From assembly GCA_030248225.1 (NCBI GenBank), contig JASANE010003364.1, forward strand, positions 1-64,000: a stretch of 64,000 nt of DNA, written 5' to 3'. Shown here in pieces: positions 43,141 through 55,030 of this stretch (positions are counted from its first letter, which is position 1; each line of letters starts with the position of its first letter). The position numbers were made by a program, and so were the translations under genes. Source of the DNA: Trileptium ribeirensis (lineage: Eukaryota; Nematoda; Enoplea; Enoplida; Thoracostomopsidae). The notes beneath the pieces were generated by a model. That model did not search any database, had not been told where the DNA came from, and saw only the letters and a program-made list of their open reading frames with translations.

Positions 43141-43539
43141 TCACGCATTTCTTGTAACGGGGGCCTGCTGAAATCAATCTATTTCGCATACTAAATTCCA
43201 CATGCAAATTTATTTTTTTGGCTTTCCTTTTTTTGACAACAAGCAAAACACTAACATGAAACAGAAGAACTACCCAATCGGGTGCGCCATATAATAAAAC
43301 TATTTACATCATGCAGACGTCAGGACACGAGGACCCTGACTCAACGAGTACAAAGTCGGGACCTTTAAATTAACCAGTTAATTATTTCGTTCTTTAAATT
43401 ATTCCGTTTTCATTCTCGTTGTTATATATACAAATTTACGACCTATGTGGTTACTACCAACCAACAAGATTTTATATATACTTCTATTGTACTAGGAGAA
43501 AAATTTTCAATTTGGGTGGACCAAAACAAAAACTCTCGC

Positions 43540-43735
43540 TAGCCTTGGCGGGTTACGCTGCTGCACCGTCGGCTTTCCAGGAACGGTGCCCGCAATACCC
43601 CAACTTCGTCGACCTTCCAGGGTTCGATGCTATAATTACTAGATGTCCCCAGGGAGGGCCAACCCCTAGGCCTACGTAAAGGTAATAAGGTCGTCTCGTC
43701 GTTCACTATCCCGTTTCTACAGGAAGCCTGATTTC
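43540..43735. repeat. Second copy of hairpin/CCTAGGCCT repeat
   Basis: Hairpin GCACCGT(13-nt loop)ACGGTGC at 43563-43589. Then come GTCCCCAGGGAGGGCCAACC, CCTAGGCCTACG, AAGGTAATAAGG, TCACTATCCC, in the same order as 42566-42630 but without about 110 bp between hairpin and box. Same orientation, 1.1 kb away. Confidence 0.6.
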
Positions 43736-43740
43736 TAGTG

Positions 43741-46700
43741 ATCTCTAATTTTTATTGATTTGCTGTGTTCAGATTCTCGCATAACTATATATTCTACACT
43801 GGTCGAGTTTTAGATTTTGATTCAGGATGCAGTGTTTAAATGCTCACTGATTCTCCATATTCAAATTATGACATGTGAATCGCCCCGTTTATAGTTATAT
43901 ATTAGGTTTCCTTATTATCGATTTTTTTACCAATTTTATAGTATATTTTGTTACCTGGTTTTGACTAAACACTGGTCAATTTGATAAGTGGCATTTCTCT
44001 GATAAAAGCGACCAAAATTGCTTTGTCGAAGAAATCAACAACAACCGACAGGGTCGTGATTCTCATTTTATATCGCCAAATTTTCAACGGGTCCTGGCAA
44101 TACCTAGGTGCTACGACATTTAACAGCCGCGTCGCATCCCATTGGTATTAGGTTCCGAAAAATGCAACGCACATACCCAGCCGTACAACCTGTTAATACT
44201 TTATCAAAGGGTGTACGGGTAACGATCCAAATCCTTGGGTTATAGTTTTATCGGTTTCTTGCTAAAGTTATTGGTGGTTGATTTTCACGATTTTACATTG
44301 TTGGCAAAGCCTTGAAGCGAGTTTGATAATTTTCACGCTGACAGGGTATTCTCCTAAACTCGCTTTCTAAGTCATCTTTACCAATATTTGTGTACTTTAG
44401 ATTTCATATTGGACGCCCTCCGTTCCGAGCCTCTCGAGCCCATCCATGGAAATAGACGATGTTCAAAACCTCAATTTTCTTAGTTTGCAATTTCTGCGAT
44501 TCTGCAGTGGAATTTTGTTATTGCAATATTGTATGCTTTGCTACTAACCAACACTGGTAATGTTAACATTTGCCTTATCACTGTAATTGAAGGTCAGAGG
44601 TCGCAGAGACGAAGCCTTCAAGGCAAGGCCTGAGGCAATGTGAACACCCCACCTCATCGTGCAGAAGCAGCGCAGCGGACGGTAGATGGATGCAGTGTCA
44701 TGAAGCTCGTATGTAGCCTCTCCTAATAGGGAGTTTTGGTTGGGAGAAATACCTGCTTTAAATTAAACCAGAAAAAACGGGGGAAACTCACTTACCCCGA
44801 ATTTAGAACAACCGATGGAGAGTTAACTCAGCTTAGCGAGCTTAATAATTTTGTTCGCACAGAGCAAGGAAAACATGACGTTAGAACTATTCAATAAGAA
44901 GAAATTTAAAAATGTATTGCTGATACAAGTAAAGTATCAACACTATAATTCAGTATGATAGCAAAAAATTCATGATCCGAGGGTAAGCCTAGCAAAATTT
45001 TATAATGCACGTCTGCAAAGGTCGAATTCAGTCTTATTGGTTGGTTTTACATACTCACTGCGATAATACTTGTGATTTAAGTTTTTTAATTGATAGCACC
45101 CTGACGTTCTAGTTTTATTTATTTCTGCTTTATCGCACGAACACCGGGCTTTGGGTTTCTATAAAATCCAGAAATTTAGATCACTTCTATATAGCATTAG
45201 AAACCAAAACCGTTTTATTTCTAATTAAAATATGACACGATAAATGGCATCAACTTGTCCATAAACAACATATTTACAGCATATGCAATACCAACGTAAC
45301 ATCATCTCATTATTCAAGTTGATTCGGTTCCTTACTATATATATATTTTGAAATTTCAGCATTCGCATTTATTAACTACTAGCATACTTTGAATGTGATG
45401 GCCTCAGTGAAACATGTGAGCCTCCACCATCAGCCTAGCTCAGTGCAAGGCTTGTACAGGTAAGCCTACAGGGAAAATTATATTTAAGCATATGAAAAAT
45501 GGATTTCCACTATGATTTCATGGCTTTCAAGCACAAGCCACACAGCGTGTTTGGTATATCGCGTAGTCTCTGGGCTATTTTCACGAAATTCTTGGTGGCA
45601 TATTTTCGAGAAATGCTTGTCTCGATTTTGATAAAACTTTACGAAATTAGACTTATTGAACTCTAAATCTGCTATAAGCTAGCGCTAAGGAGAGTCAAGC
45701 TCATCAGAGTCTTCTTTCCACGCCAACTTCCGGCCATTCCGACTGTTGTGGTTTTGATTACGTAGTAGATAGGGACAGTAGGAATCTCGTTAATCCATTC
45801 ATACGCGTCACTAATTACTGACAAAGTATTTAGCCACCATAAGTGAGTCACAGTTACTCCCGCCGTTTACATGCGCTTGGTTGAGTTTCTTCACGTTGAT
45901 ATTCCGCGCAGTGGGTAGAAATCACATTGCGTCAGTACCGACTGACGGCTATCGCAATGCTTTGTTTTAATTAGACAGTCTCTACGAAGTATAGACAACG
46001 ATAAGCTAAGGCTGATGTTACCCAAATTTAGCTACAAGAAGCTTTAGCAAAGTCTAGGCACCATATTGCATCCTCAGTAATTGGTAGCTTGCGACTTGAT
46101 GGAAAACCCGGAGCTGATTGAATTAAAAGTTTGTCCCTGTCTCTGAAAGTGATCCTTTCAACGGCCGTATATAACCGTGAGGACAATTGATAATGCTTGT
46201 GGTTACAAACGTCGTTGCATTTAACTCAGCCATATGCGGCGCAGTATTAGATTTTTTCACTGCTTCTGAATACGTAGCCATGTGATTGTGGAGTAAGGAA
46301 TTTTTCACATCGCTTAAAACGCGTCATTCGAGACAAACTAATAATCAATGCTTAATACTAAATCCTGAATACCAGAAAGACAGTCTGTGTCGTGCGCAGG
46401 GCAACGACTTAATAATCAAACAATCAGAGTTTAGGCTGAACGAACAAATGTACATTATAATTTTCACGAAGTTATTACAACTTCATGGTATTAATAGTTC
46501 AGTAAAATGACAATATGAACCCCGATACTTGAGGCCGGCGCACGGCGACATCCTGGCTGGTGTTTAACTTCTCTGTTAAATCCTTGACAAAATATTTTTT
46601 GAGTTCATCTAAAATCATTTCCCCTTTTTATGCTATTTTGCTCCATGGTAAAATACAAAACATTTATAGAACTAAAACTTCTTGGTCAACATGTAAATGT

Positions 46701-47135
46701 GCCAATGTTTGTACGTTTGAGAACAAACAGTGATGCTAGTTTGAATTTCCAGAACATTTATTTTTATATTTCGGTTTATGATTCTATGGATTATATATCT
46801 ACGGTTTATTTCGGAATCTGTGGATGCCTTTTAGACAAAGCTGCTAAGGAACACCAGTAATGCATATAATGTTTGGTTTTCCTTCACATATATACAATGT
46901 TTTACGTGGCTTGCAATCTCAAAATGCATACTGTATATAATATTTGTATAATGACAGACAACCACGAGATATTGTGATAAATATAAGCAAATATCCGACA
47001 TCAGAAACGTTCCAACTTTGTTGTAAAACAAATAACTTCAGGTATTACAGCAAAAATTTTATTAATACCATAGCTAGATGAGAGCCCTGCTACACCTGAT
47101 CAGAGCACTCTAATCAACTAGTGGAAGCCTAGCTG
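43741..47135. other. Intergenic, nothing recognised
   Basis: AT-rich sequence. I examined the open frames (43419-46860) and found none with family motifs, splice-consistent blocks or repeats worth annotating. Confidence 0.4.
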
Positions 47136-47522
47136 TTGGCTGCTACGAAAGTGTCGGATATCACTATCCTTAAACTTTTGCAAGAATGTACCTACTGCTT
47201 TCGGAACACTGCAAAGATAACCTCTTATAGTGCCCTAGCTAAATCATGTGACGCGTTGATTTCGACACTACGGAACCATGAGCACCAGCCGATCTATAAG
47301 CATGGGGTTGGCCAATCTTATTTCAATTTGTTACCGCGTAAAACGACATGCAAAAATTATCCTGCACAGAGTGGTGAGAGCCTAGCCTATGGTATAGTGC
47401 CCTTTATCGTTTATGCTGTGGATTTGACTGGCACGGTACGACGCTCTGCTTGCACCGCTCTGGCCCGCACAACACATGAAACAAAAATTCGTTTAAGCCA
47501 AACGAACCACGGCCGACAGTGA
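47136..47522 (+). CDS. Unassigned open frame, 128 codons, non-ATG start
   Basis: The second longest plus-strand frame outside the transposons. It opens with TTG, not ATG, and has no signal peptide, membrane segment or motif that I recognise. Cysteines and histidines are scattered without a clear zinc-finger pattern. It could be an exon, a relic or chance; nothing nearby supports a gene. Confidence 0.15.
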   Translation: MAATKVSDITILKLLQECTYCFRNTAKITSYSALAKSCDALISTLRNHEHQPIYKHGVGQSYFNLLPRKTTCKNYPAQSGESLAYGIVPFIVYAVDLTGTVRRSACTALARTTHETKIRLSQTNHGRQ

Positions 47523-47639
47523 TTCATCCAGTCTACTCATCTTTTTAGCTGAAGCTGTATAAACCACGTGCGCAAAAAAGTATGCGCAGACACAGACATA
47601 GCTGCGCCCGAACAAAAATCCTAAAACATTAAATGCGAC

Positions 47640-48264
47640 ATTCTAAAACGACGTGCTGCCGATCAGCCGGATAACTTGACTACTCTGTAAAATTTTCACA
47701 CCGACTGACTTCGAGTTGTCGTCGTGGTAGTAATATACATTTTGTCGGTCTCGAAACTCTAGCTTGGGACCGGCTCTTTCGTCCTCTGCATTTCCCTCCA
47801 GTCTAATGCAATGTTTTGCAACATTGCATAGCATTGAAATATTATAGTACATTACCAGCTCTTGCTCCACTACTACATGTGGACAGTGGGGCTCCCGGAT
47901 CCCCTCTTGTTTGCTGTGTGTTTTGTCTCTCTCTTTCCTGTTTCTGCTTCTATCTCCACCCCTTTGTTCTCGTTTTTGCTGTCTTCTTGGCTTTCCCGTG
48001 TTGTTTCCGGTGTTGCTGTTGTGTTGAACGAACAGCGCTCTGCTCTGTTATCCTTGTTTTTCCACGTGCGCTCTGCGCTTTGTTGCTTGCTGGGTCTCTC
48101 GCAGCTTTGTGCTGGTTGTACTCTGCTGGCCACGTTGGGTTTCGCTTGTATTATAGCCTGCAGCTTCGCTGAGCAAGCATGTATATATATAAATGTTGTG
48201 TGAACATTGTATAAATATACATTGTAAAATATATAAATATATAGTAGACTCGGGTATTCCCGAC
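47640..48264 (-). other. Possible solo LTR or LTR fragment
   Basis: Read on the minus strand, the block begins TGTCGGGAATACCCGAGTC (48246-48264), a TGT start with a short inverted motif. It then has a TATA-rich stretch and a purine-rich, GC-richer leader. Open frames on both strands here follow the compositional bias (pyrimidine-rich plus strand). I found neither a second LTR nor coding remnants, so the call is tentative. Confidence 0.25.
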
Positions 48265-48611
48265 ACTGCAATAGTTATTAATGAATGCTGTACGATGTAG
48301 CCAAATTTTTAGAGAATTTTTTATACCAGTCTGAAGCTCTAAGTCTTCTGAATAATATTGCACAGTCGAATCGTTAATAGTTTTATTCGCGGAAAAGTTA
48401 TACGCCAAAATATGAAGCACGTGCAATAATAGGTAAAAACGTGATATTTTTAGTAGAAAATTAACAAATTGGGGTTTGATTTTTATACCGTTATAACGTA
48501 TAGTTTGTGTAAAAAATTTTGTACACTAATGTACGCCTAAAAGCTTTGAAGCTTTAAGGTGGTTTTCATTTGCGAGTGTGGTGGAGATTTATTGCAAAAA
48601 TTCAATATGGC

Positions 48612-48684
48612 TTATCCCGACACAGCAGGGGTAATTCCGACACTACATTGGGGTAATTCCGACACACTCGGGTAACACCGACAG
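48612..48684. repeat. GGGTAATTCCGACAC short tandem repeats
   Basis: GGGTAATTCCGACAC occurs twice at 48629-48665, with degenerate flanking copies (ATCCCGACAC, GGGTAACACCGACAG). A related CGGGTATTCCCGACAC lies at 48249, about 370 bp away. Confidence 0.65.
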
Positions 48685-49905
48685 GTGTAGTAATGGCACA
48701 CTAAAACTGATTAGGGGTATGTATTAGTACATACACGCCCGTAGGGGTTTACTCCCCTGAAGTTTGGACCCTCTAAACCGAGGCAGAAAACCCAGGGTAT
48801 CAAACCCCCTTGATGGACAGAAGTGAACTCGTAGGCGAAAATATGTCGCGAGCGAACAAAAAAGGCCCTCACTACCGATAAAAATTTTGTTGGACAGGGG
48901 TGCAACTTATAGAAGGCCGCCACCGCCCCCTTCCCTTCGTGACGCTTTACCCCTCCTTGACAGTTTCCGGTATATATGTATGACTTAGTAGTTTAAAGGT
49001 TTGATTTTCAGAAAGCGCTAATAACTGCCGGGACACATGACCTTACTTTCGCCAAAGGTAGATGTGTTTATGAGAATAAACTGATTTATACCTTACACAT
49101 ATTGTGAATGTTACGGAAATTTTAGTAATTTCTTCAAAGTTTATCCTTCAGTCGAAATTATTTTTAGAATATTTTTAAGGCAAAGTGCAACGATGGAACG
49201 AAAGAACTTGACTGCCGATCGCAAGACGTCCCAAGAGCTCAGCTCGAGCTAACACTAACAATGTTAGTCAGGCTAAGCGTTCGTGTAACATCAACCGTGG
49301 ACAAGTGCAACAATGGACATCGTATCAGATGGACAAAGGACTGAATCATATGGAAGGTCTTTACAACGCCGAGTTCATTTAACTCGTGCTGTCTCAATCA
49401 GTGAACTATAATTTTTATATAATTTTGTATTACATATTTTGCGAAAAAGTGGTTACTTAGTAGAGTATCATTGCTAATACGATTGCTCTTAAGACCGCCA
49501 ATATAAGTGTTGCATGTCAAGTGGATCAAAAAATGGGGCGGGGTGCATTTCTCGTTTCACGAGGTGGTTATTCAATTTATTAAATTCACGGATAGCAAGT
49601 TTCTGAAATAGTAACGTATTAGAGAAAATTGCACCGGAATGAACTTGGACGGACGGGATTACAGTAGGGTGGAATGGGGTGGAGGGCATCCGTAGTGTGC
49701 AATCGGCATCATTATATGCTTGCTTTTTAATAGCTAAGTTATTTAATAATGACCTCATAGTTACATGCGTCCAAAAGGTTGTAGTATGGGCCGTTGAACT
49801 TTCTCATCTAAATGTTATTTTGCTGATCTCGTTTGATGTAAACCAAACAACTGTGGATGAATTTTTGACACAGTATCTTGCGTTCCATACTGAATAACAA
49901 TCCCC
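48685..49905. other. Intergenic, nothing recognised
   Basis: GC-richer at 48700-48960, then AT-rich. It may contain the 5' part of the pogo-like element that follows, but I see no first exon of a transposase. Confidence 0.35.
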
Positions 49906-50056
49906 TTGTGTAGTGTGCCGTACATTATAATGCGTACATTTGCCGAAAACTTTTGTTACAATTTTTATTTAATTAATGAAAATAAATTAATCAATTTAAA
50001 ATTAATGAAAATTACTAATTGGCATTTACATTTTTGCTTACATTTTATTGTTGCAG

Positions 50057-50994
50057 AACACTTCAGTGTGAAAGAGATTGCCTTTCGTCACGGTGTGAAG
50101 CGAACTACGCTTAAACAACGATTTCTCATGGGAACTATGAACTGCTCACACAAGTTAGGCCGGAAACCAGTCTTGTCAGATGCTAAAGAAAACGAGTTCA
50201 AATTGTTAATTATGGAGCGCCAAGAGTCTGGATTTCCATACGACATTGATACTGTTCGGCGGTTAGCATTCGAATACTGTCATGATAATAACATCACGAA
50301 CAGATTTAGTGTTAAAACAGGTATGGCAGTTTGGGACTGGTGGGTATCCTTTAAAGTTAAGAATTCTGAATTGACTACAAGAATTCCCGAAAATTTGTCA
50401 ATGGGGCGGACGCTTGCTATGGAGCGCGAAAGGGTGGATAATTTTTTCGAACAAGCGAACATGTTGTACACAAAATACGGAGTACCCAGCTCCGATCAGG
50501 TTTATAACGTCGATCAGACTGGGCTTTCTTTCGTTCCGGACAAATCAGGCAAGATTGTAGCGAAGAAAGGTGCGAGGCGAGTCACAACGTCCACCAGCGC
50601 CTAAAAAGGTGCAACGCATACAGTAATCGTATGTTGTAATGCAAATGGTCATTATGTTACGCCGTGCATAATATTTCCGGGAAACAAAAATCCGTGCAGC
50701 ACTGTTCTTGAATATTTTCCTGAGGAAACCGTTTCTGGCTTTTCCAAATTTGGGTGGAGCGACAAGTCTTTGTTTGTGGACTTATGGTTACCTTACTTTG
50801 TTGTTAATATGGCAGCTGCTGCAGCAACGACAACGTCGTCTGCTAATCCTCGACCACCACGCAAGCCATATTTCAGAATGCGTGTTTGCGCTTGCCAGGA
50901 AGTACGGCGTTGTTTTGATGGGGCTGCCGTCACATACGTCACACTATCTACAACCATTAGACGTCGTATTCTTCGCTTTATTTATAAATAATTT
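50057..50994 (+). pseudogene. Pogo/Jerky-like (DDE_1) transposase, decayed
   Basis: A putative intron acceptor (TTTTATTGTTGCAG) at 50056 precedes a Psq/CENP-B-type helix-turn-helix (KEIAFRHGVKRTTLKQRF, about 50074-50130) and a CENP-B DNA-binding-like middle domain (GFPYDIDTVRRLAFEYC; WDWWVSF). The DDE_1 catalytic domain follows: first Asp in YNVDQTGLSF (50512), second in LILDHHASH (50852), third in LQPLDVVFF (50960), with 35 residues between the last two. A premature TAA at 50602 and a frameshift between 50810 and 50850 disable it. The enzyme family cuts and pastes TA-flanked elements, so a relative could have mobilised the MITEs in the DCTN4 introns. Confidence 0.85.
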
Positions 50995-51055
50995 TTATAG
51001 TTATATTTTATATAATATATATATAATATATTTATATATTTGTATGTATTTATCT
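50995..51055. repeat. AT-rich microsatellite
   Basis: Imperfect (TA)n run immediately after the last transposase motif. Confidence 0.7.
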
Positions 51056-51403
51056 TGATGCTTCCCTTGTCATATTTTTGATCTGTTGTAATGCTTATAT
51101 TTTTGTCCTAGGGAACCAGCGTTTGCTCGATATACCTAAAACAACCCTGTGGTTCCCCTTTTTGTGATACCTGCGTGTTGTGATTTCTAGCGATGACATG
51201 TCGACCGGTGGTGACCCTTGACAATACCTGTGATAGTAGTTGTGATACATACAAAAGCTACCATAACAAAAGCTGTGCTATTTATTTTTTACAAACCCAA
51301 AGTTTACATAGAAAATTATAAATTCACAGAGTTTTCTCAGGTGCTATGCTGTGATAATATGTGATATAAATCGTGATGTCGTAATAAATGTATAAGTTTT
51401 AAA
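51056..51403. other. Intergenic, nothing recognised
   Basis: AT-rich; may hold the 3' end of the transposon. No terminal inverted repeat identified. Confidence 0.35.
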
Positions 51404-51597
51404 ATGCCTCGACGGAGATATACCTAAGCAGAACGGAGAGACAATGCTCTGGACGATTTGGCTTCGGCTGGACATTGCACAGATGCAAAATTTGTCGCAT
51501 TTCTAAGATCACGACTGACCCAAGGCCGGTCGATTCATGTGCGTGAATCCCCTATTTGCACAAAATTGCATTGTAGTTTTAACATAATGAATTCGTA
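51404..51597 (+). pseudogene. Possible first exon of a second transposase copy
   Basis: ATG followed by MPRRRYT, a stop, then AERRDNALDDLASAG, FVAFLRSRLTQGRSI and about 20 more codons to a TAG. The M-P-R-x-R-Y-T and A-L-x-x-L style is like the N-terminus of pogo-type transposases, whose first exon is missing from the upstream relic. The in-frame stop after seven residues shows it is dead if real. Confidence 0.35.
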
Positions 51598-52379
51598 GAA
51601 ATTTGGCTCCTTTTTACTCCTGTAGATCGTCGCTAACATAACTGAATCGTAGCCGGTTAACATCTTCTCATCGGGTAGTTTATAACTAGATGTTCCCAAA
51701 GTATTATTAATTGAAACTTCAATATTAATACGATGTGATTCGGATATGCACCTGTAGCCGAGCTATACATGCGTCGTTCCGAAAGTTGTTTAAAATGTTT
51801 GGTCTCGCCCACCTTCATACACTGCCTAATTTCAGAGGTATTTGATGGTCATAAATCTTTTAATTTCGAGATAAATTCTTTACGGTTGTTTATTCGAAAC
51901 TGTCAAAATTCAGTGAATAAAGTTTTCGAAAAGCACAGAAAATTTTCCAAAACTTTGAGGTCCGATCTCTGTTTCTGAAACTCCTGCGCACACTTTGTAA
52001 TGTACTAGTAGCTGAGCTATTATAGTGCGTAAATAAATGTTAAAATTTAACGACTTGCAACTTTAAAATCTGGGACCATACTTCGGTTGAGCAGATACCA
52101 GATTATCGTAGCTCATAAATCTCTCACTGTTTTTGACATTTGTACCGACTGAGCCCAATACTTATGGAATAGTATAAACATAATCGGTAATTCGAGAAAC
52201 CTAACACAAACTTTTACGTAAGCTGAAGCTAGTAACTTATTACAGTGTACAATTTTGTAGTTTTAGACATCCAAACAGCCGAGGTTAAAAGACTGGATAT
52301 ATACATAATAAATGTATAATTCGATGCAATCGCCGAGTCTGTCTAAAATTACGCCATTATGAAATCCAATCTGGGTGGT
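51598..52379. other. Intergenic, nothing recognised
   Basis: AT-rich unique-looking sequence with only short chance frames. Confidence 0.4.
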
Positions 52380-52720
52380 ACTAAGCATCATTCACAGAGA
52401 AGTGCGTGCACGAATTGCACACTGTAAGCTATTGCATGTTGCATGAAAACAATATTGCCATGGCATTACGTTGTTATAAACATAGTGCCATCAACAGTGC
52501 AAGCTAAGAATATTGCTGATACAATATTATATGACGCTATTGCACTCTCAATAGCAAAACCTAAACATTGCTGCTTCAACAATAATGCCTTACATTGCAT
52601 TACAGCAAAACCATCGAGCTAATGCTGCTTCAAATGACAACCAGTCGTTATTGTCGCAACAATACATTTCTTGCAAACATTGCTGCGCCAATAGATTGTT
52701 CCAAAGATGTTGCAGTCAAG
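52380..52720. repeat. ATTGC/GCAAT-rich cryptic repeat
   Basis: The words ATTGC, TTGCA and GCAAT recur densely. Longer phrases repeat (ACATTGCTGCTTCAA at 52565 and AATGCTGCTTCAAATG at 52621). No regular period. Confidence 0.5.
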
Positions 52721-52789
52721 GGTTGGGGTTTTCGTCATACATGCACGAGGTCCGAGTTGCCAGGGTTAGGGGATAGCTAGTATTTCTGA

Positions 52790-53105
52790 TTTGGGAGCCG
52801 TCTTCGACCAACTCCTGGGGAGTAGATCCGCAGTTCAGTGGGGGGAAGTCGTCAGGGTGGATAAATCGCCGAATTTTGTGGGACTTATACGTTTGCTAAA
52901 ATTTTTCCTAATATTTGGCTATTTTCCTACAGTTTTTGGCAATTTTCACAGTTTTTACAACTTTTCCCAACCTGACAATTTTCTCACAATTGTAGCTAAA
53001 AATTTCACCGCAGGGCGGTGGAGGGGGTCCTCACACAGATCTGGCTGCCTGTCAGGCGAGTTCGACGCTTCGCTCCGATGGGATGGGGTGAGGAGTACCC
53101 AATAA
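52790..53105 (+). repeat. Interspersed repeat family B, copy 1
   Basis: CTGGGGAGTAGATCCGC..GTCAGGGTGGATAAAT followed by a run of AAAATTT/TTTTTGGC words and a GC-rich end (GGCGGTGGAGGGGG, CTTCGCTCCGATGGGATGGGG). The reverse complement of 63470-63800 has the same order. Confidence 0.45.
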
Positions 53106-54528
53106 ACCTTCCTCTCTTCGTATGGCCATATATCTTAAATTTAGCATTTCGAAACCAGTTTAGCATCCTACCTCCAGCAGCCGCATTTCTAAACTAATAT
53201 TTTGATCGCATTGTGACGTTTGCAACTAAGCCATCAACGTTACGAGACCTTTATGTATAACAAATCCTTGTAATACTTGAAAAACATGGTGCATTCACAG
53301 TATAATGCGTCGTTCACAGAGAAACATTGCACATTCTATACATATGCATCTATGTCATATGCCATGTACTATAAGCACTCGTCAAAGCTCAACCAAATTA
53401 CCAAGTTAGCGAGTATGTATAAGAAATTGTAGACTCGTTACATAAAATACTTTTACACGCTTTATAAAACATCGATTCTGTCCCCACACATTTTTTCTGG
53501 AAGCACCACAATTAATGTGTGAATTCATTGAACTTTTTGCATATATAATTAATTTACGCCCTTTTTAAACAAACTCTTGCCGAAATAACGAATTATAGAT
53601 CTCAAACTTGCAGATTAAGAGCCACTTGCACAATTTTCTTCAGAGCCACTTGCTACTAGGATACATAAAGGTCATTCTATAGCGGCACAGGCGCAAAATG
53701 TCAATGCAAAACGAGCTTAACATCACAGCTAATCATAATCAATAAAATTGGTATTTCAAAAGTTTTTAATGTATAAATCTTAAATGCTATACAGTTGGAA
53801 ATGTACGAAAACTGTAATTTACAAAATAAGTATAATTGTATTCGAAATGTAATAAAATATTATAATCCATCTACTATTTCTACTTTAAGCTTCAACGGTT
53901 TGACATTTAAATCTCTATTACAATCAACCTTTCTATATGCAGGCTGATTGGTCATAGTTTGAATTTTGTATTTATGCATCATAGGTTCCGAAGGTCCGTC
54001 AGTATATGGGATAGCTTGTTCTGGCATGCGACATTGGGGCATAGTTCCCATGACTTTAGGGAGATCCGATCTTCAGGCAGGGAACCCATCCTAAACCCCG
54101 TGCCTATGGTAATTTAAGATGTACATATATGAAAAATGCATAACCCACCATCATAATACTTTTGTGAGCTGCATATATAATTAAGTTATTCACTACATGT
54201 ATTTTGCAATTATGGGTAGTTCAAGTTTTTATGGGACCGCTATTTACACAACGCATACATGTTGAATTTATATCTCTCTTTCTGTTTTTATTATCAATGC
54301 GACATGCAACATTAAATTGAAATCGCAAATTTATATATAGCTGAACATATTTGACGACCAACATTTGAAAATTAACATAGAATGTAACATTGATAGCTGG
54401 CCTCTCAAAGTACCCAAAAGTTTAAAGTTTTATAAAAGCGAAATCTGCATTAATATGACTAAGATGAACACAAGCATGCACTGAAGTAAAGCCGCTGTAA
54501 TTCGGGCATAGTAGTCTGCTTATGATAT
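53106..54528. other. Intergenic, mostly featureless
   Basis: AT-rich. The only item of note is the minus-strand frame at 53860-54073. Confidence 0.4.
53860..54073 (-). CDS. Possible terminal exon of unknown minus-strand gene
   Basis: 63 codons from ATG, extending a few codons upstream to an acceptor-like CTGAAG; ends with TAA. The residue mix is protein-like (Met-, Pro- and Lys-rich, ending KLKVEIVDGL) and the GC content is raised over exactly this stretch. Family not recognised. Confidence 0.22.
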
Positions 54529-55030
54529 ATGCGGCTTTTACGTTATATGTTGCCCACCACGTGGATGTTTAGTCCGCGTACAGCCTACGTAACACCGTTA
54601 ACGATATGGTATACAGAATACCAACACTGTATTCTACGCAATTGTATATATGGTGTTTCGGAAACCATCAACATTTATGTATGGTGTTATGAACACCGTA
54701 ATCTTCTAGCTACCGGTGTTAATACCTCTATGGGAAGCTGCCTTGTTGTTTTTTCAGTTGCTGGGAGTTTATACGGTACACGATTTGTCCATGAACTTCC
54801 TACGCAAACCTTTAAACAACATGGTTTATGGGATAGAGTCAATTTGCCTCAATAATTTTAAAATTCAATTAGCTAATTTTCCCGCCTTTTTTAGCCAACT
54901 GTTCACGCATAGGGTGTCGGCGACACCATAGTGTATTGTACACGATATACGATACACCATTACTTATGCTGCATAGTATATCCTTCCGAATACCATGCAC
55001 AATGGTATGGTCATGATCACAAGTCGACAA
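54529..55030. repeat. ACACCGT/GGTGTT-rich cryptic inverted repeats
   Basis: Words ACACCGT, GGTGTT and ATGGTAT recur many times on both strands. A perfect 15-bp palindrome GGTGTCGGCGACACC lies at 54914-54928. Open frames across it have no motifs. It could be a decayed TIR-element cluster. Confidence 0.4.

Noticed and set aside
47816..48271. Overlapping ORFs of 113-132 codons on both strands
   Set aside because: Strong pyrimidine/purine strand bias opens several frames at once; no family motif in any of them.
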